A stretch of DNA of 64,000 nt from Flavobacterium sp. (GTDB taxonomy: Bacteria > Bacteroidota > Bacteroidia > Flavobacteriales > Flavobacteriaceae), in assembly GCF_028689845.1 (NCBI RefSeq), contig NZ_JAQVCH010000009.1, positions 19,247 to 83,246 on the forward strand, given 5' to 3'. The position numbers and the translations under genes were made by a program. Shown here piece after piece: positions 26,125-34,243 of this stretch (its first letter is position 1; each line of letters begins with the position of its first letter). The notes beneath the pieces are model-generated. The model was not told where the DNA came from and searched no databases. It was given only the letters and a program-made list of their open reading frames with translations.

Positions 26125-26904
26125 ATGACAAACGTAAAAGAAATGAGTGTAGAAGAAAAGTTAAGAGCACTCTATGACTTGCAGTTAATCGACTCAAGAA
26201 TTGATGAAATCCGAAATGTAAGAGGAGAATTGCCACTTGAAGTGCAAGATTTAGAAGATGAAGTTGCCGGTTTAAAAGCACGTAATGAAAAATTAAAAGC
26301 CGATTTAGAACAAATTGATGAGCAAATCAAGGGCAAAAAAAATGCTATTGAAGCCCACAAAGAAGGCATCAAAAAATATACAGAACAACAAAAAAATGTT
26401 CGTAACAACAGAGAATTTAATTCGCTAACCAAAGAAATTGAATACCAAGAATTAGAAATTCAATTGAATGAGAAGCACATTAAAGAAATGAAAGCTTCTG
26501 TTGAATATAAAAAACAACAAGTTGCCGATTCGCAAGAACGTTTTAATGCTAAACAATCGCATTTAGAACACAAAAAAGCTGAATTAGGTGATATTATGGC
26601 TGAAACGCAAAAAGAAGAAGAATACTTAACAAAGTTATCTAAAGAGTATGCAGACAAAATCGAAAGCCGATTATTAGCTGCTTACACGCGTATTAGAACA
26701 AGTGTTAGAAATGGTTTAGCTGTCGTTTCGATTGAAAGAGGAGCTTCTGCTGGTTCTTTCTTCACGATTCCTCCACAAACACAAGTGGAAATTGCCGCTC
26801 GCAAAAAAATCTTAACCGATGAGCATAGCGGAAGAATTTTGGTTGACAACGTTTTAGCCACTGAGGAAAAAGAAAAAATGGAAAGCATTTTTGCAACTAT
26901 ATAA
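26125..26904 (+). CDS. Coiled-coil protein of the CT398/zinc-ribbon family, Cys residues lost
   Basis: A long alpha-hairpin (residues 5-185, heptad-rich: EKLKADLEQIDEQIKGKKNA and AEVEYKKQQ-like stretches) is followed by a short C-terminal domain. In most relatives that domain is a C4 zinc ribbon with two CxxC pairs. Here the region SIERGASAGSFFTIPPQTQV and SGRILVDNVLA aligns in shape, but I see no cysteine anywhere in the protein. The ribbon is therefore degenerate and cannot bind zinc the usual way. Function of the family is unknown; it is often next to nif3-like genes, as here. Confidence 0.88.
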   Translation: MTNVKEMSVEEKLRALYDLQLIDSRIDEIRNVRGELPLEVQDLEDEVAGLKARNEKLKADLEQIDEQIKGKKNAIEAHKEGIKKYTEQQKNVRNNREFNSLTKEIEYQELEIQLNEKHIKEMKASVEYKKQQVADSQERFNAKQSHLEHKKAELGDIMAETQKEEEYLTKLSKEYADKIESRLLAAYTRIRTSVRNGLAVVSIERGASAGSFFTIPPQTQVEIAARKKILTDEHSGRILVDNVLATEEKEKMESIFATI

Positions 26905-26911
26905 TTAATCT

Positions 26912-26939
26912 AAACCCCGAATAAAATCGGGGTTTTTTT
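26912..26939 (+). terminator. Terminator after the coiled-coil protein gene
   Basis: AAACCCCGA (26912-26920) pairs with TCGGGGTTT (26927-26935), followed by a T run. The next gene's first ATG comes immediately after it, at 26940. Confidence 0.9.
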
Positions 26940-27785
26940 ATGAATACAATGCTCAAAAACATCCTTACAAAATCAATTGGTGCCTATATCAATTTGTTAA
27001 GTTATCTTTCTCCTAAAAAGGCAACGCAATTGGCTTATCGTTTTTTTAGTGAGCCCCGTGAAGGAAAACTCCTTGAGCATAATTTGCCTTCGCTTTTAAA
27101 AAATGCCGAACGAGAAGTCATGATTTTAGACAACCAACAATTTCCGATTTATACTTGGCAAGGCAATGCTACCAAAATTTTATTAGTTCATGGCTGGGAG
27201 AGTAATGCCGCTCGTTGGGAGCCGCTTTTCCCCTATCTGCAAAAAACAGGAAGTACAATTATAGCACTCGATGCTCCTGCTCATGGTTTGGCCGAAGGCA
27301 AAGAATTTAGCGTTCCAAATTATGCCGCTTTTATACATGAAGTGGTAAAAAAAAGTAAACCTCAAGTGATGATTGGTCATTCAATTGGCGGCTCTGCCTG
27401 TTTGTATTTTCAAAATCGTTATTCTACTTTATCTATCAAAAAAATGGTTTTACTTGGTGCTCCAGCTGATTTAGGAATTTTGCTCAGTAATTACGCAAAG
27501 TTATTAGGATTAAATTCCAAAATTATACCTTTATTAGATGCCTATTTTCTGGAGCGTTTCAAAACCAATTCAGCTGCATTTGTAGGCGAAAAATTAGCAA
27601 AAACACTCCAAGTACGCGGCATTATTTCACACGATGTAGCCGATGAAGTCGTTCTTTATGAAGAAAGTCAGAAAATTGCTAAAGGTTGGAAAGATTCAAT
27701 TTTTATTGAAACCAATGGTTTTGGTCACAGTATGCACGATCCTGCTTTATATCAAAAAATTGAAAATTTTATCGTGCAGTCTTGA
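26940..27785 (+). CDS. Alpha/beta hydrolase
   Basis: A cytoplasmic alpha/beta-hydrolase fold enzyme, 281 residues, substrate unknown. The oxyanion region is ILLVHGWESNAARW. The nucleophile elbow is MIGHSIGGSACL with Ser in GHSIGG, the helix cap APAHGLAEG follows the second strand, and the catalytic His is in TNGFGHSMHDP. There is no signal peptide. ATG 26949 is an alternative start. The first ATG directly abuts the T run of the preceding terminator, so expression may depend on read-through. The gene converges on, and overlaps by 17 bp, the 3' end of the subtilase gene. Confidence 0.88.
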   Translation: MNTMLKNILTKSIGAYINLLSYLSPKKATQLAYRFFSEPREGKLLEHNLPSLLKNAEREVMILDNQQFPIYTWQGNATKILLVHGWESNAARWEPLFPYLQKTGSTIIALDAPAHGLAEGKEFSVPNYAAFIHEVVKKSKPQVMIGHSIGGSACLYFQNRYSTLSIKKMVLLGAPADLGILLSNYAKLLGLNSKIIPLLDAYFLERFKTNSAAFVGEKLAKTLQVRGIISHDVADEVVLYEESQKIAKGWKDSIFIETNGFGHSMHDPALYQKIENFIVQS

Positions 27786-29460
27786 TAATTTTCTTGGTAG
27801 TGGATTGATTCCCATCGGTTACTTTTACAAAATAAATACCATTTGACAAAAAAGAAATGTCCAATTGCAATGTAGAAGGCATTGGATTTTGAAAAACCTT
27901 TTGTCCCAGACTATTTATAATTTCCAACGAGGCAGTTGTTGAAAAATTCTCCGACAATAAAAATCTCAATTGGTCTTGAACTGGATTTGGAAAAACGCTA
28001 AATTCTGTTTTGTTTTGAGAAGTTAAACCTAAGACATACTCATCATAAATCCGTTGAATAGCTGCTTCCATATTTGGCAATGGTCCGATATTTCCTGCTA
28101 CTCCTGTTCCTTGAGCAATTCCGGTTTCTTTTAAAATACTTCGTAATGCTGGCCCAGACAGATAATTTCCCGTTAAGGTTTTATAATACGACTGCATGAC
28201 AATGGCACAAGCAGCCACTAAAGGAGTTGCCGAACTTGTTCCAGAAAAATTGGTATAGCCTTGATTAAAATCGTCTCCTACCATCACAAAATCACCATAA
28301 CCACAAGCAAATACATTTTGTGCCCAACCTTGCACATCAACTCTAGTGCCATAGGTGCTTCCCCACCACCCACTTTGATAAAATCGGTTATGGTTTATAT
28401 CGGGTGTGCCCGCTCCAACTAATATTGCACCACTATTTCCTCGATTTAAATAGGATAAATATAAATTTCCATCTAAATCTTGATTTCCATTACCTGCCGC
28501 TGCAACAATCACAATTCCTGCATCGGTAGCTGCTTTCGTTAAATCCCAGATAACATTATTATATTCTGCAGGCACATAATCAGTATAACCGGATACTGGT
28601 CCATCTTCTTGCATCTCAAAAAGAATAACATCACCGAGCGTTGAGTTTTGAATGGATTGATTGACCGCAAATATTCGATTATAACCCGACTGTTGCCATT
28701 CTGGAAACAAAACCATTTCTGTCACTTCATGTGCCAATCCTGTAATTCCGTACGAACCTCCATCGGCCATAATGATTCCAAAAACGGGTGTTCCATGCTC
28801 GGTATACTCGGTTGTTGCTGCGGAAGAAATCGTCATTCCTTCTGCCACAAAAGCATTCACTTCGTTTAAATCTTCGTGGTTTTTATTGAATCCATATTCT
28901 ACATCACGCACACGAATACCGTTTCCTTTTATTCCTAAATCCCAAGCATATTGCATATTTAAACCTGGATTTGGCCCTATATAGGTTTGATTTGGTTGAA
29001 AATTAGGTGTCACTGGAGCGATATCAAAAGGAGGCTTTATCGGTGTTAAGGAAATTAAACTCGCGTAATTCACCTTTTCCAATTTCTCAAAAGCAGCTGC
29101 TAAATTCAGTAATTTTTCGTTCGTTGGATTATCTACTATAATTTTAAAAATGTTTTTTAACCCTATAACAGAAGTTGCCTCTCCTTTATTTAGAATCGCA
29201 TTTTTCTCCATTTCTAACCATTTATCCTCTGAAAAATGAATTGTTTTTTCAAAATCCAATTGAAATTCTTTTACTAATTCAATTAGTTGCGGGAATTGAA
29301 TTAGCAAAGCAGCTTTATCTGTTATCTCAAAAGGAGCCTGAAATGAAACATGTAAATCGTGTTTCTCACCTTTAGAATTTAACTGAAATTGATTTTTACG
29401 AGATTGACCGTGAAAAACAATAGAAAAAAGTAACACAAAAAATAAAACTAGCTTTTTCAT
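27769..29460 (-). CDS. Secreted S8 subtilisin-like protease with T9SS type A sorting domain
   Basis: Signal peptide from ATG 29460 (MKKLVLFFVLLFSIVFHGQ); the frame extends 19 codons further upstream, but those residues do not look like a signal. A propeptide-like region runs to about residue 150. The S8 catalytic triad appears as Asp in IRVRDVEYGFNKNHEDL, His in TEHGTPVFGIIMADGG and Ser in SGTSSATPLVAACAI, with the oxyanion Asn in AAAGNGNQDLDG. The last 75 residues (VFPNPVQDQLRF, INSLGQKVF, LSNGIYFVKVTDG, ending KTAR) are the type A (Por_Secre) sorting domain. The protease is thus exported across the outer membrane by T9SS and anchored or released. Confidence 0.94.
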   Translation of the reverse strand: MKKLVLFFVLLFSIVFHGQSRKNQFQLNSKGEKHDLHVSFQAPFEITDKAALLIQFPQLIELVKEFQLDFEKTIHFSEDKWLEMEKNAILNKGEATSVIGLKNIFKIIVDNPTNEKLLNLAAAFEKLEKVNYASLISLTPIKPPFDIAPVTPNFQPNQTYIGPNPGLNMQYAWDLGIKGNGIRVRDVEYGFNKNHEDLNEVNAFVAEGMTISSAATTEYTEHGTPVFGIIMADGGSYGITGLAHEVTEMVLFPEWQQSGYNRIFAVNQSIQNSTLGDVILFEMQEDGPVSGYTDYVPAEYNNVIWDLTKAATDAGIVIVAAAGNGNQDLDGNLYLSYLNRGNSGAILVGAGTPDINHNRFYQSGWWGSTYGTRVDVQGWAQNVFACGYGDFVMVGDDFNQGYTNFSGTSSATPLVAACAIVMQSYYKTLTGNYLSGPALRSILKETGIAQGTGVAGNIGPLPNMEAAIQRIYDEYVLGLTSQNKTEFSVFPNPVQDQLRFLLSENFSTTASLEIINSLGQKVFQNPMPSTLQLDISFLSNGIYFVKVTDGNQSTTKKIIKTAR

Positions 29461-29539
29461 CTTGGCAGTAAACAACTGAGTATTAGTAATTTTAAAAGAT
29501 ACGAGAATATTAATCAAAAGTAATTAAAAAAACAATTCA

Positions 29540-29570
29540 TTTGAAATCCGTAAAATAAAAATTACTTTTG
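29540..29570 (+). promoter_or_regulatory. Consensus promoter for rluF, leaderless or nearly so
   Basis: TTTG (29540-29543), a 19-nt spacer, then TACTTTTG (29563-29570) match the Bacteroidota promoter consensus fully. The rluF ATG is only 5 bp after the -7 element, at the expected transcription start, so the mRNA should have little or no leader. Confidence 0.8.
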
Positions 29571-29574
29571 CAGT

Positions 29575-30363
29575 ATGGAAGAAGTAGGAAAACGCATCAA
29601 TAAATTTTTATCCGAGACAGGATTTTGCTCACGACGAGAAGCCGATAAATTAATTGGAGAAGGTCGCGTCACCATCAACGGAATTGTCCCAGAAATGGGA
29701 ACAAAAATTTTTGAAACCGATGAAATTCGCGTGGACGGGAAGCTCATACGAGAAAAGAGAGAAAAACCAATTTACTTGGCCTTTAACAAACCTGCTGGAA
29801 TTGAATGTACAACCAACCGAAGTGTACGAAATAATATTATTGATTACATCAATTATCCGGAACGTATTTTCCCTATTGGCCGTTTGGATAAAGCCAGTGA
29901 AGGATTGATTTTTATGACAAATGATGGGGATATTGTGAACAAAATTTTACGTGCTCGAAATAACCACGATAAAGAATATATCGTAACTGTTGATAAAGTT
30001 ATCACCGATACGTTCTTAAAAAAGATGAGTAGTGGTGTGCCAATTTTGGATACGGTAACCAAAAAATGTAAGGTAGAACCCTTGAATAAAAATTCCTTTA
30101 AAATTATCTTGACGCAAGGATTAAATCGTCAAATTAGAAGAATGTGTGAATACTTAGAATATGAGGTGGTAGCCTTAAAACGCATTCGGATTATCAACAT
30201 TTCATTGGATATTCCGTTGGGTCGTTACCGCGATTTAACCGAATCTGAGATTACAGAATTAAATCAATTGATTGAGCCATCTATTAAAACGGAAGAAGCC
30301 AGTTTGCCAAAATTAGAAACAAAAAAAATGGCTCCGAAATTGAAACCATTTAAAAGACAGTAA
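29575..30363 (+). CDS. rluF: 23S rRNA pseudouridine(2604) synthase RluF
   Basis: RsuA/RluB/E/F-family pseudouridine synthase. The S4 RNA-binding domain is residues 5-60 (KRINKFLSETGFCSRREADK, EGRVTINGIVPEMGTKIF). The catalytic domain has YLAFNKPAGIECTTNRSVRN, the active-site motif FPIGRLDKASEGLIFMTNDG with the catalytic Asp, and LTQGLNRQIRRMCEYLEYEV. The combination matches RluF rather than RsuA/RluB. A basic tail (KKMAPKLKPFKR) follows. The start at 29575 keeps the full S4 domain, and no alternative start exists before it in a credible position. It is convergent with folD, 10 bp apart. Confidence 0.93.
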   Translation: MEEVGKRINKFLSETGFCSRREADKLIGEGRVTINGIVPEMGTKIFETDEIRVDGKLIREKREKPIYLAFNKPAGIECTTNRSVRNNIIDYINYPERIFPIGRLDKASEGLIFMTNDGDIVNKILRARNNHDKEYIVTVDKVITDTFLKKMSSGVPILDTVTKKCKVEPLNKNSFKIILTQGLNRQIRRMCEYLEYEVVALKRIRIINISLDIPLGRYRDLTESEITELNQLIEPSIKTEEASLPKLETKKMAPKLKPFKRQ

Positions 30364-30373
30364 TTTACTACTG

Positions 30374-31270
30374 CTATTTTTTAGCTAATTCTCTCATTCG
30401 TTGTTGTTCTCTCGCTAAAAGTGTATTTTTTAGTAACATCGCAATCGTCATTGGTCCTACTCCTCCTGGAACTGGAGTGATAAAGGATGCTTTTTTACTT
30501 ACGTTTTCAAAATCAACATCACCAGTAATGCGGTATCCTTTTTCGCAAGTTTCATCTAAAACGCGTGTAATTCCCACATCAATTACCACGGCATCATCTT
30601 TAATCATTTCTGCTTTTAAATAATTAGGCACACCTAAAGCGGTTATGATAATGTCTGCTTGGGTTGTAATTTGAGCAATATTTTTAGTATAACTATGGGT
30701 TAAGGTTACGGTTGAATTTCCGGGAAAACCTTTTCGTCCCATCAAAATGCTCATCGGACGCCCTACAATATGACTTCTTCCAATAACAACAGTATGTTTT
30801 CCTTGTGTTTCTACACCATAACGTTCTAATAATTCTAGAATTCCAAATGGAGTTGCTGGAATAAACGTACTCATATCCAACGCCATTTTTCCAAAATTCT
30901 CTGGATGAAATCCGTCTACATCCTTACTTGGATTAATAGACATAATCACGTGTTGTGTATCGATTTGTTTTGGCAACGGCAACTGAACTATAAATCCGTC
31001 AATGTTGTCATCTTCATTTAATTCTTTAATTTTTTTAAGCAACTCGGTTTCAGAAGTGGTACTTGGCAGTTTTATTAAAGTACTTTCAAAACCCACTCGT
31101 TCACACGATTTTACTTTGCTTCCTACATAGGTCAAACTCGCTCCATCATTTCCCACAATAATTGCAGCCAAATGTGGGACTTTTTCGCCGTTGTCTTTCA
31201 TTTTTTGAACTTCAGCAGCGATTTCGTTTTTAATGTCCTCCGAGATTTTTTTTCCGTCTAGTAGTTCCAT
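30374..31270 (-). CDS. folD: Methylenetetrahydrofolate dehydrogenase/cyclohydrolase
   Basis: Bifunctional enzyme interconverting 5,10-methylene- and 10-formyl-tetrahydrofolate with NADP. N-terminal LAAIIVGNDGASLTYVGSKVKSCE holds the catalytic Tyr and Lys (YVGSKVK). The family signature IVQLPLPKQID and PSKDVDGFHPENFG follow. The Rossmann part has VVIGRSHIVGRPMSILM and ALGVPNYLKAEMIKDDAVVIDVGI. The C-terminal PVPGGVGPMTIAMLLKNTL is intact. Length 298 is normal. ffh is 30 bp upstream on the same strand, so co-transcription is likely. Confidence 0.97.
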   Translation of the reverse strand: MELLDGKKISEDIKNEIAAEVQKMKDNGEKVPHLAAIIVGNDGASLTYVGSKVKSCERVGFESTLIKLPSTTSETELLKKIKELNEDDNIDGFIVQLPLPKQIDTQHVIMSINPSKDVDGFHPENFGKMALDMSTFIPATPFGILELLERYGVETQGKHTVVIGRSHIVGRPMSILMGRKGFPGNSTVTLTHSYTKNIAQITTQADIIITALGVPNYLKAEMIKDDAVVIDVGITRVLDETCEKGYRITGDVDFENVSKKASFITPVPGGVGPMTIAMLLKNTLLAREQQRMRELAKK

Positions 31271-31300
31271 TATTTGCTATTTCAGGTTTAAGTCTTATTT

Positions 31301-32638
31301 TTAATTCATTCCTTTCATACCGCCCATCATTCGCATGAGGTTTTTACCTCCTCCACCTTGCATCATTTTCATCATTTTGCTCATTTGGTCAAACTGTTTC
31401 ATGAGTTGATTTACTTGTTCCACTTTTGTACCAGAGCCTTTTGCAATTCGTATTTTTCGTTTTCCGTCAATGACAGTAGGTTTTGAACGTTCTAATGGTG
31501 TCATCGAGTGAATTATAGCTTCAATATGTTTAAAAGCATCGTCTTCAATCTCCACATCTTTTAAGGCTTTACCAGCCCCAGGAATCATTCCGACTAAGTC
31601 TTTCATGTTACCCATTTTCTTAATCTGCTGAATTTGAGAAAGGAAATCATCAAAACCGAATTCGTTTTTCGCAATTTTCTTTTGCATTTTACGAGCTTCC
31701 TCTTCATCATATTGTTCTTGAGCTCGTTCTACTAAGGAAATTACGTCACCCATTCCTAAAATTCGATCGGCCATACGAGCAGGATAGAACACATCAATGG
31801 CTTCCATCTTTTCGCCTGTTCCAATAAATTTAATAGGTTTATTGACAACTGATTTAATCGAAATCGCTGCTCCACCACGGGTATCACCATCTAATTTCGT
31901 TAAAATTACACCATCAAAATTCAATCGTTCATTAAAAGCTTTGGCTGTATTTACCGCGTCTTGTCCCGTCATCGCATCGACTACAAAAAGAGTTTCTTGT
32001 GGCTGTATCGCTTTATGCACATTGGCAATTTCATTCATCATTTGCTCATCGATTGCCAAACGACCAGCGGTATCGACAATGACGACATTAAAGCCATTTG
32101 CTTTGGCATATTTAATGGCATTTTGAGCAATATCAACTGCATTTTTATTTTCTGGCTCCGAATAGACTTCGACACCAATTTGATCACCCACAACGTGCAA
32201 TTGATTAATTGCCGCTGGACGATAAATATCACAAGCAACTAAAAGCGGTTTTTTTCCTTTTTTAGTTTTTAAAAAATTAGCTAACTTTCCAGAGAACGTT
32301 GTTTTACCAGAACCCTGAAGTCCAGACATCAAAATGATGGAAGGCGTTCCTGATAAATTAATACCAACTTCTGAACCACCCATTAATTCGGTCAATTCAT
32401 CTTTGACCAATTTCACCATCAATTGACCAGGTTGTAACGAAGTTAAAACGTTTTGACCAATCGCTTTTTCTTTGACTGCATTGGTAAATTCTTTAGCAAT
32501 TTTAAAATTGACATCGGCATCCAATAAGGCTCGACGAACTTCTTTTAAAGTTTCTGCTACGTTAACTTCGGTAATTTTACCGTGTCCTTTTAAGATATGA
32601 AAGGCTTTGTCGAGTTTATCGCTTAAATTACTGAACAT
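31301..32638 (-). CDS. ffh: Signal recognition particle protein Ffh
   Basis: SRP54 homologue that binds signal sequences and 4.5S RNA and, with FtsY, targets ribosomes to the membrane. N domain residues 1-85 (FSNLSDKLDKAFHILKGHGK). The G domain has the P-loop GLQGSGKTTFSGKLA, DIYRPAAINQL, VDTAGRLAIDEQMMNE and TKLDGDTRGGAAISI. The methionine-rich M domain (about 300-445) contains MIPGAGKALKD and the RNA-binding SKPTVIDGKRKIRIAKGSGT, then ends in Met/Gly repeats (MMKMMQGGGG, MMGGMKGMN). Length 445 is typical. Confidence 0.98.
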   Translation of the reverse strand: MFSNLSDKLDKAFHILKGHGKITEVNVAETLKEVRRALLDADVNFKIAKEFTNAVKEKAIGQNVLTSLQPGQLMVKLVKDELTELMGGSEVGINLSGTPSIILMSGLQGSGKTTFSGKLANFLKTKKGKKPLLVACDIYRPAAINQLHVVGDQIGVEVYSEPENKNAVDIAQNAIKYAKANGFNVVIVDTAGRLAIDEQMMNEIANVHKAIQPQETLFVVDAMTGQDAVNTAKAFNERLNFDGVILTKLDGDTRGGAAISIKSVVNKPIKFIGTGEKMEAIDVFYPARMADRILGMGDVISLVERAQEQYDEEEARKMQKKIAKNEFGFDDFLSQIQQIKKMGNMKDLVGMIPGAGKALKDVEIEDDAFKHIEAIIHSMTPLERSKPTVIDGKRKIRIAKGSGTKVEQVNQLMKQFDQMSKMMKMMQGGGGKNLMRMMGGMKGMN

Positions 32639-32664
32639 AATTTGTGTTTTCTAGAATTGAAAGG

Positions 32665-32695
32665 CAAAGATAATATAATCCGATGCAGCATCAAA
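32665..32695 (-). promoter_or_regulatory. Consensus promoter for ffh
   Basis: On the minus strand: TTTG (32695-32692), 19 nt, then TATCTTTG (32672-32665), a full match to the Bacteroidota consensus. The -7 element ends 26 bp before the ffh ATG. Confidence 0.82.
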
Positions 32696-32728
32696 AAATG
32701 ATTTTAGCTAATTTTAAAAAGTAAATTT

Positions 32729-34243
32729 TTAAAACTGAAAATAAATAAACGGTTGTGGTCCCGCAGAAGAAGTTGCATAAACAATCCAAAAGAAAAAGGC
32801 CAAAATAATTGCTTTCACAACGAGTGGTGTGGCATCAAATGACTTTTGAAGTAGCTGAATAACTCTATTTGGAAGAAAATGCCAACAAAAACCAATTGCT
32901 AAAAGAATGAATACGTTTTGATAAGCTTGTATCACAATCCACCATTGATGCAGATTAAATGTAAGATTTCCAATATTTTCTATAATTTGAAAAGCGGTAG
33001 TAAAGTCTCTCGCTCTAAAAAACAACCAACAAAATGTCACAAAATGAAAAGTCAATATGATTTGTATGCTTTTTACAAATACGTTTTTAGGTAATTTGAT
33101 TAGATTTCCGAAAAAGCGTTCAAAAGCGAGAGCTAAACCATGTAAGGTTCCCCAAAAAACAAATTTCCATGAAGCTCCGTGCCATAATCCACCGAGTAAC
33201 ATCGTCAAAAATAAATTGATATAGGTTCTCACTTTTCCTTTTCTATTTCCACCAAGCGAAATGTATAAATAATCACGCAACCATGTAGAAAGTGAAATAT
33301 GCCAACGTCGCCAAAACTCGGTAATCGATGCCGATTGATACGGTGTTCTAAAATTGGCAGGAAGCCAGAATCCCATGAGCAAAGCCAAACCAATTGCCAT
33401 ATCTGAATAACCTGAAAAATCACAATATATTTGAATAGCATAGCCATACGAAGCCATCCAGTTTTCAAAAGGTGTATAACTCATCGGAGCATCAAAAACC
33501 CGATCGACAAAATTGATAGAAATATAATCTGAAATGACTGCTTTTTTTAAAAGACCACCCATTATTAAAAACAAAGCAACATTAAATTCCTCTTTGGTTA
33601 ATTTTAGTCGCTGATAAATTTGCGGAATAAAATCACTTGCTCGTACAATTGGACCTGCCACCAATTGCGGAAAAAAGGAAACGAAAAACAGAAAATCCAT
33701 GAAACTTTTAGTGGGTTTCAATTCTTTTCTATACACGTCTATCGTATAACTTAAGGTTTGAAAAGTATAAAACGAAATACCGACAGGAAGAATAATATCT
33801 TGGAATTTGAACTTCTCATCAAAAATCAAATTGGTATTATCAATAAAAAAATTAGTGTACTTAAAATAACCTAATAAGCCCAAATTAGCAACCAGACTAA
33901 CTACGAGATAGAATTTTCTATAAAAATTGCTTTTTTCTTCATAGATCAATTTGGCGATTACATAATCTAAAACAGAGGAAAAAATAATGAGTAAAAAGAA
34001 GATTCCGCTGGATTTATAGTAAAAAAAAAGTGAAAAAGCGACTACGTAAGCAATGCGAAGTCGATGTGTTTTTTGAATTAAAATATAAATCAAATAAAAC
34101 ACCAAAAACATACCAAGAAACAAAGCACTATTAAACAAAATAGGCTTTTGAGCATCAAACACAAACCAACTTTGAACTTGCTCCCAAGAGATGTTCGTTA
34201 CCAGTTGGTTTATCCAAGTATTGCTATCGAAAAGTGGTATCAC
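32729..34243 (-). CDS. MBOAT family O-acyltransferase (AlgI/DltB-like)
   Basis: Polytopic inner-membrane acyltransferase, 504 residues with about ten hydrophobic segments. Family hallmarks: ILPVGISFYTFQTLSYTIDVYR, the FPQLVAGPIVRASDFIPQ stretch, YGYAIQIYCDFSGYSDMAIG, and FRTPYQSASITEFWRRWHISLS. The invariant catalytic His is in LLGGLWHGASWKFVFWG. These match the AlgI branch that moves acetyl (or another acyl) groups across the membrane to a polysaccharide or other envelope acceptor. Two SGNH hydrolase genes lie immediately upstream with overlapping ends (4 bp and 14 bp), so the three form a tight operon and probably one acylation system. Confidence 0.94.
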   Translation of the reverse strand: MIPLFDSNTWINQLVTNISWEQVQSWFVFDAQKPILFNSALFLGMFLVFYLIYILIQKTHRLRIAYVVAFSLFFYYKSSGIFFLLIIFSSVLDYVIAKLIYEEKSNFYRKFYLVVSLVANLGLLGYFKYTNFFIDNTNLIFDEKFKFQDIILPVGISFYTFQTLSYTIDVYRKELKPTKSFMDFLFFVSFFPQLVAGPIVRASDFIPQIYQRLKLTKEEFNVALFLIMGGLLKKAVISDYISINFVDRVFDAPMSYTPFENWMASYGYAIQIYCDFSGYSDMAIGLALLMGFWLPANFRTPYQSASITEFWRRWHISLSTWLRDYLYISLGGNRKGKVRTYINLFLTMLLGGLWHGASWKFVFWGTLHGLALAFERFFGNLIKLPKNVFVKSIQIILTFHFVTFCWLFFRARDFTTAFQIIENIGNLTFNLHQWWIVIQAYQNVFILLAIGFCWHFLPNRVIQLLQKSFDATPLVVKAIILAFFFWIVYATSSAGPQPFIYFQF

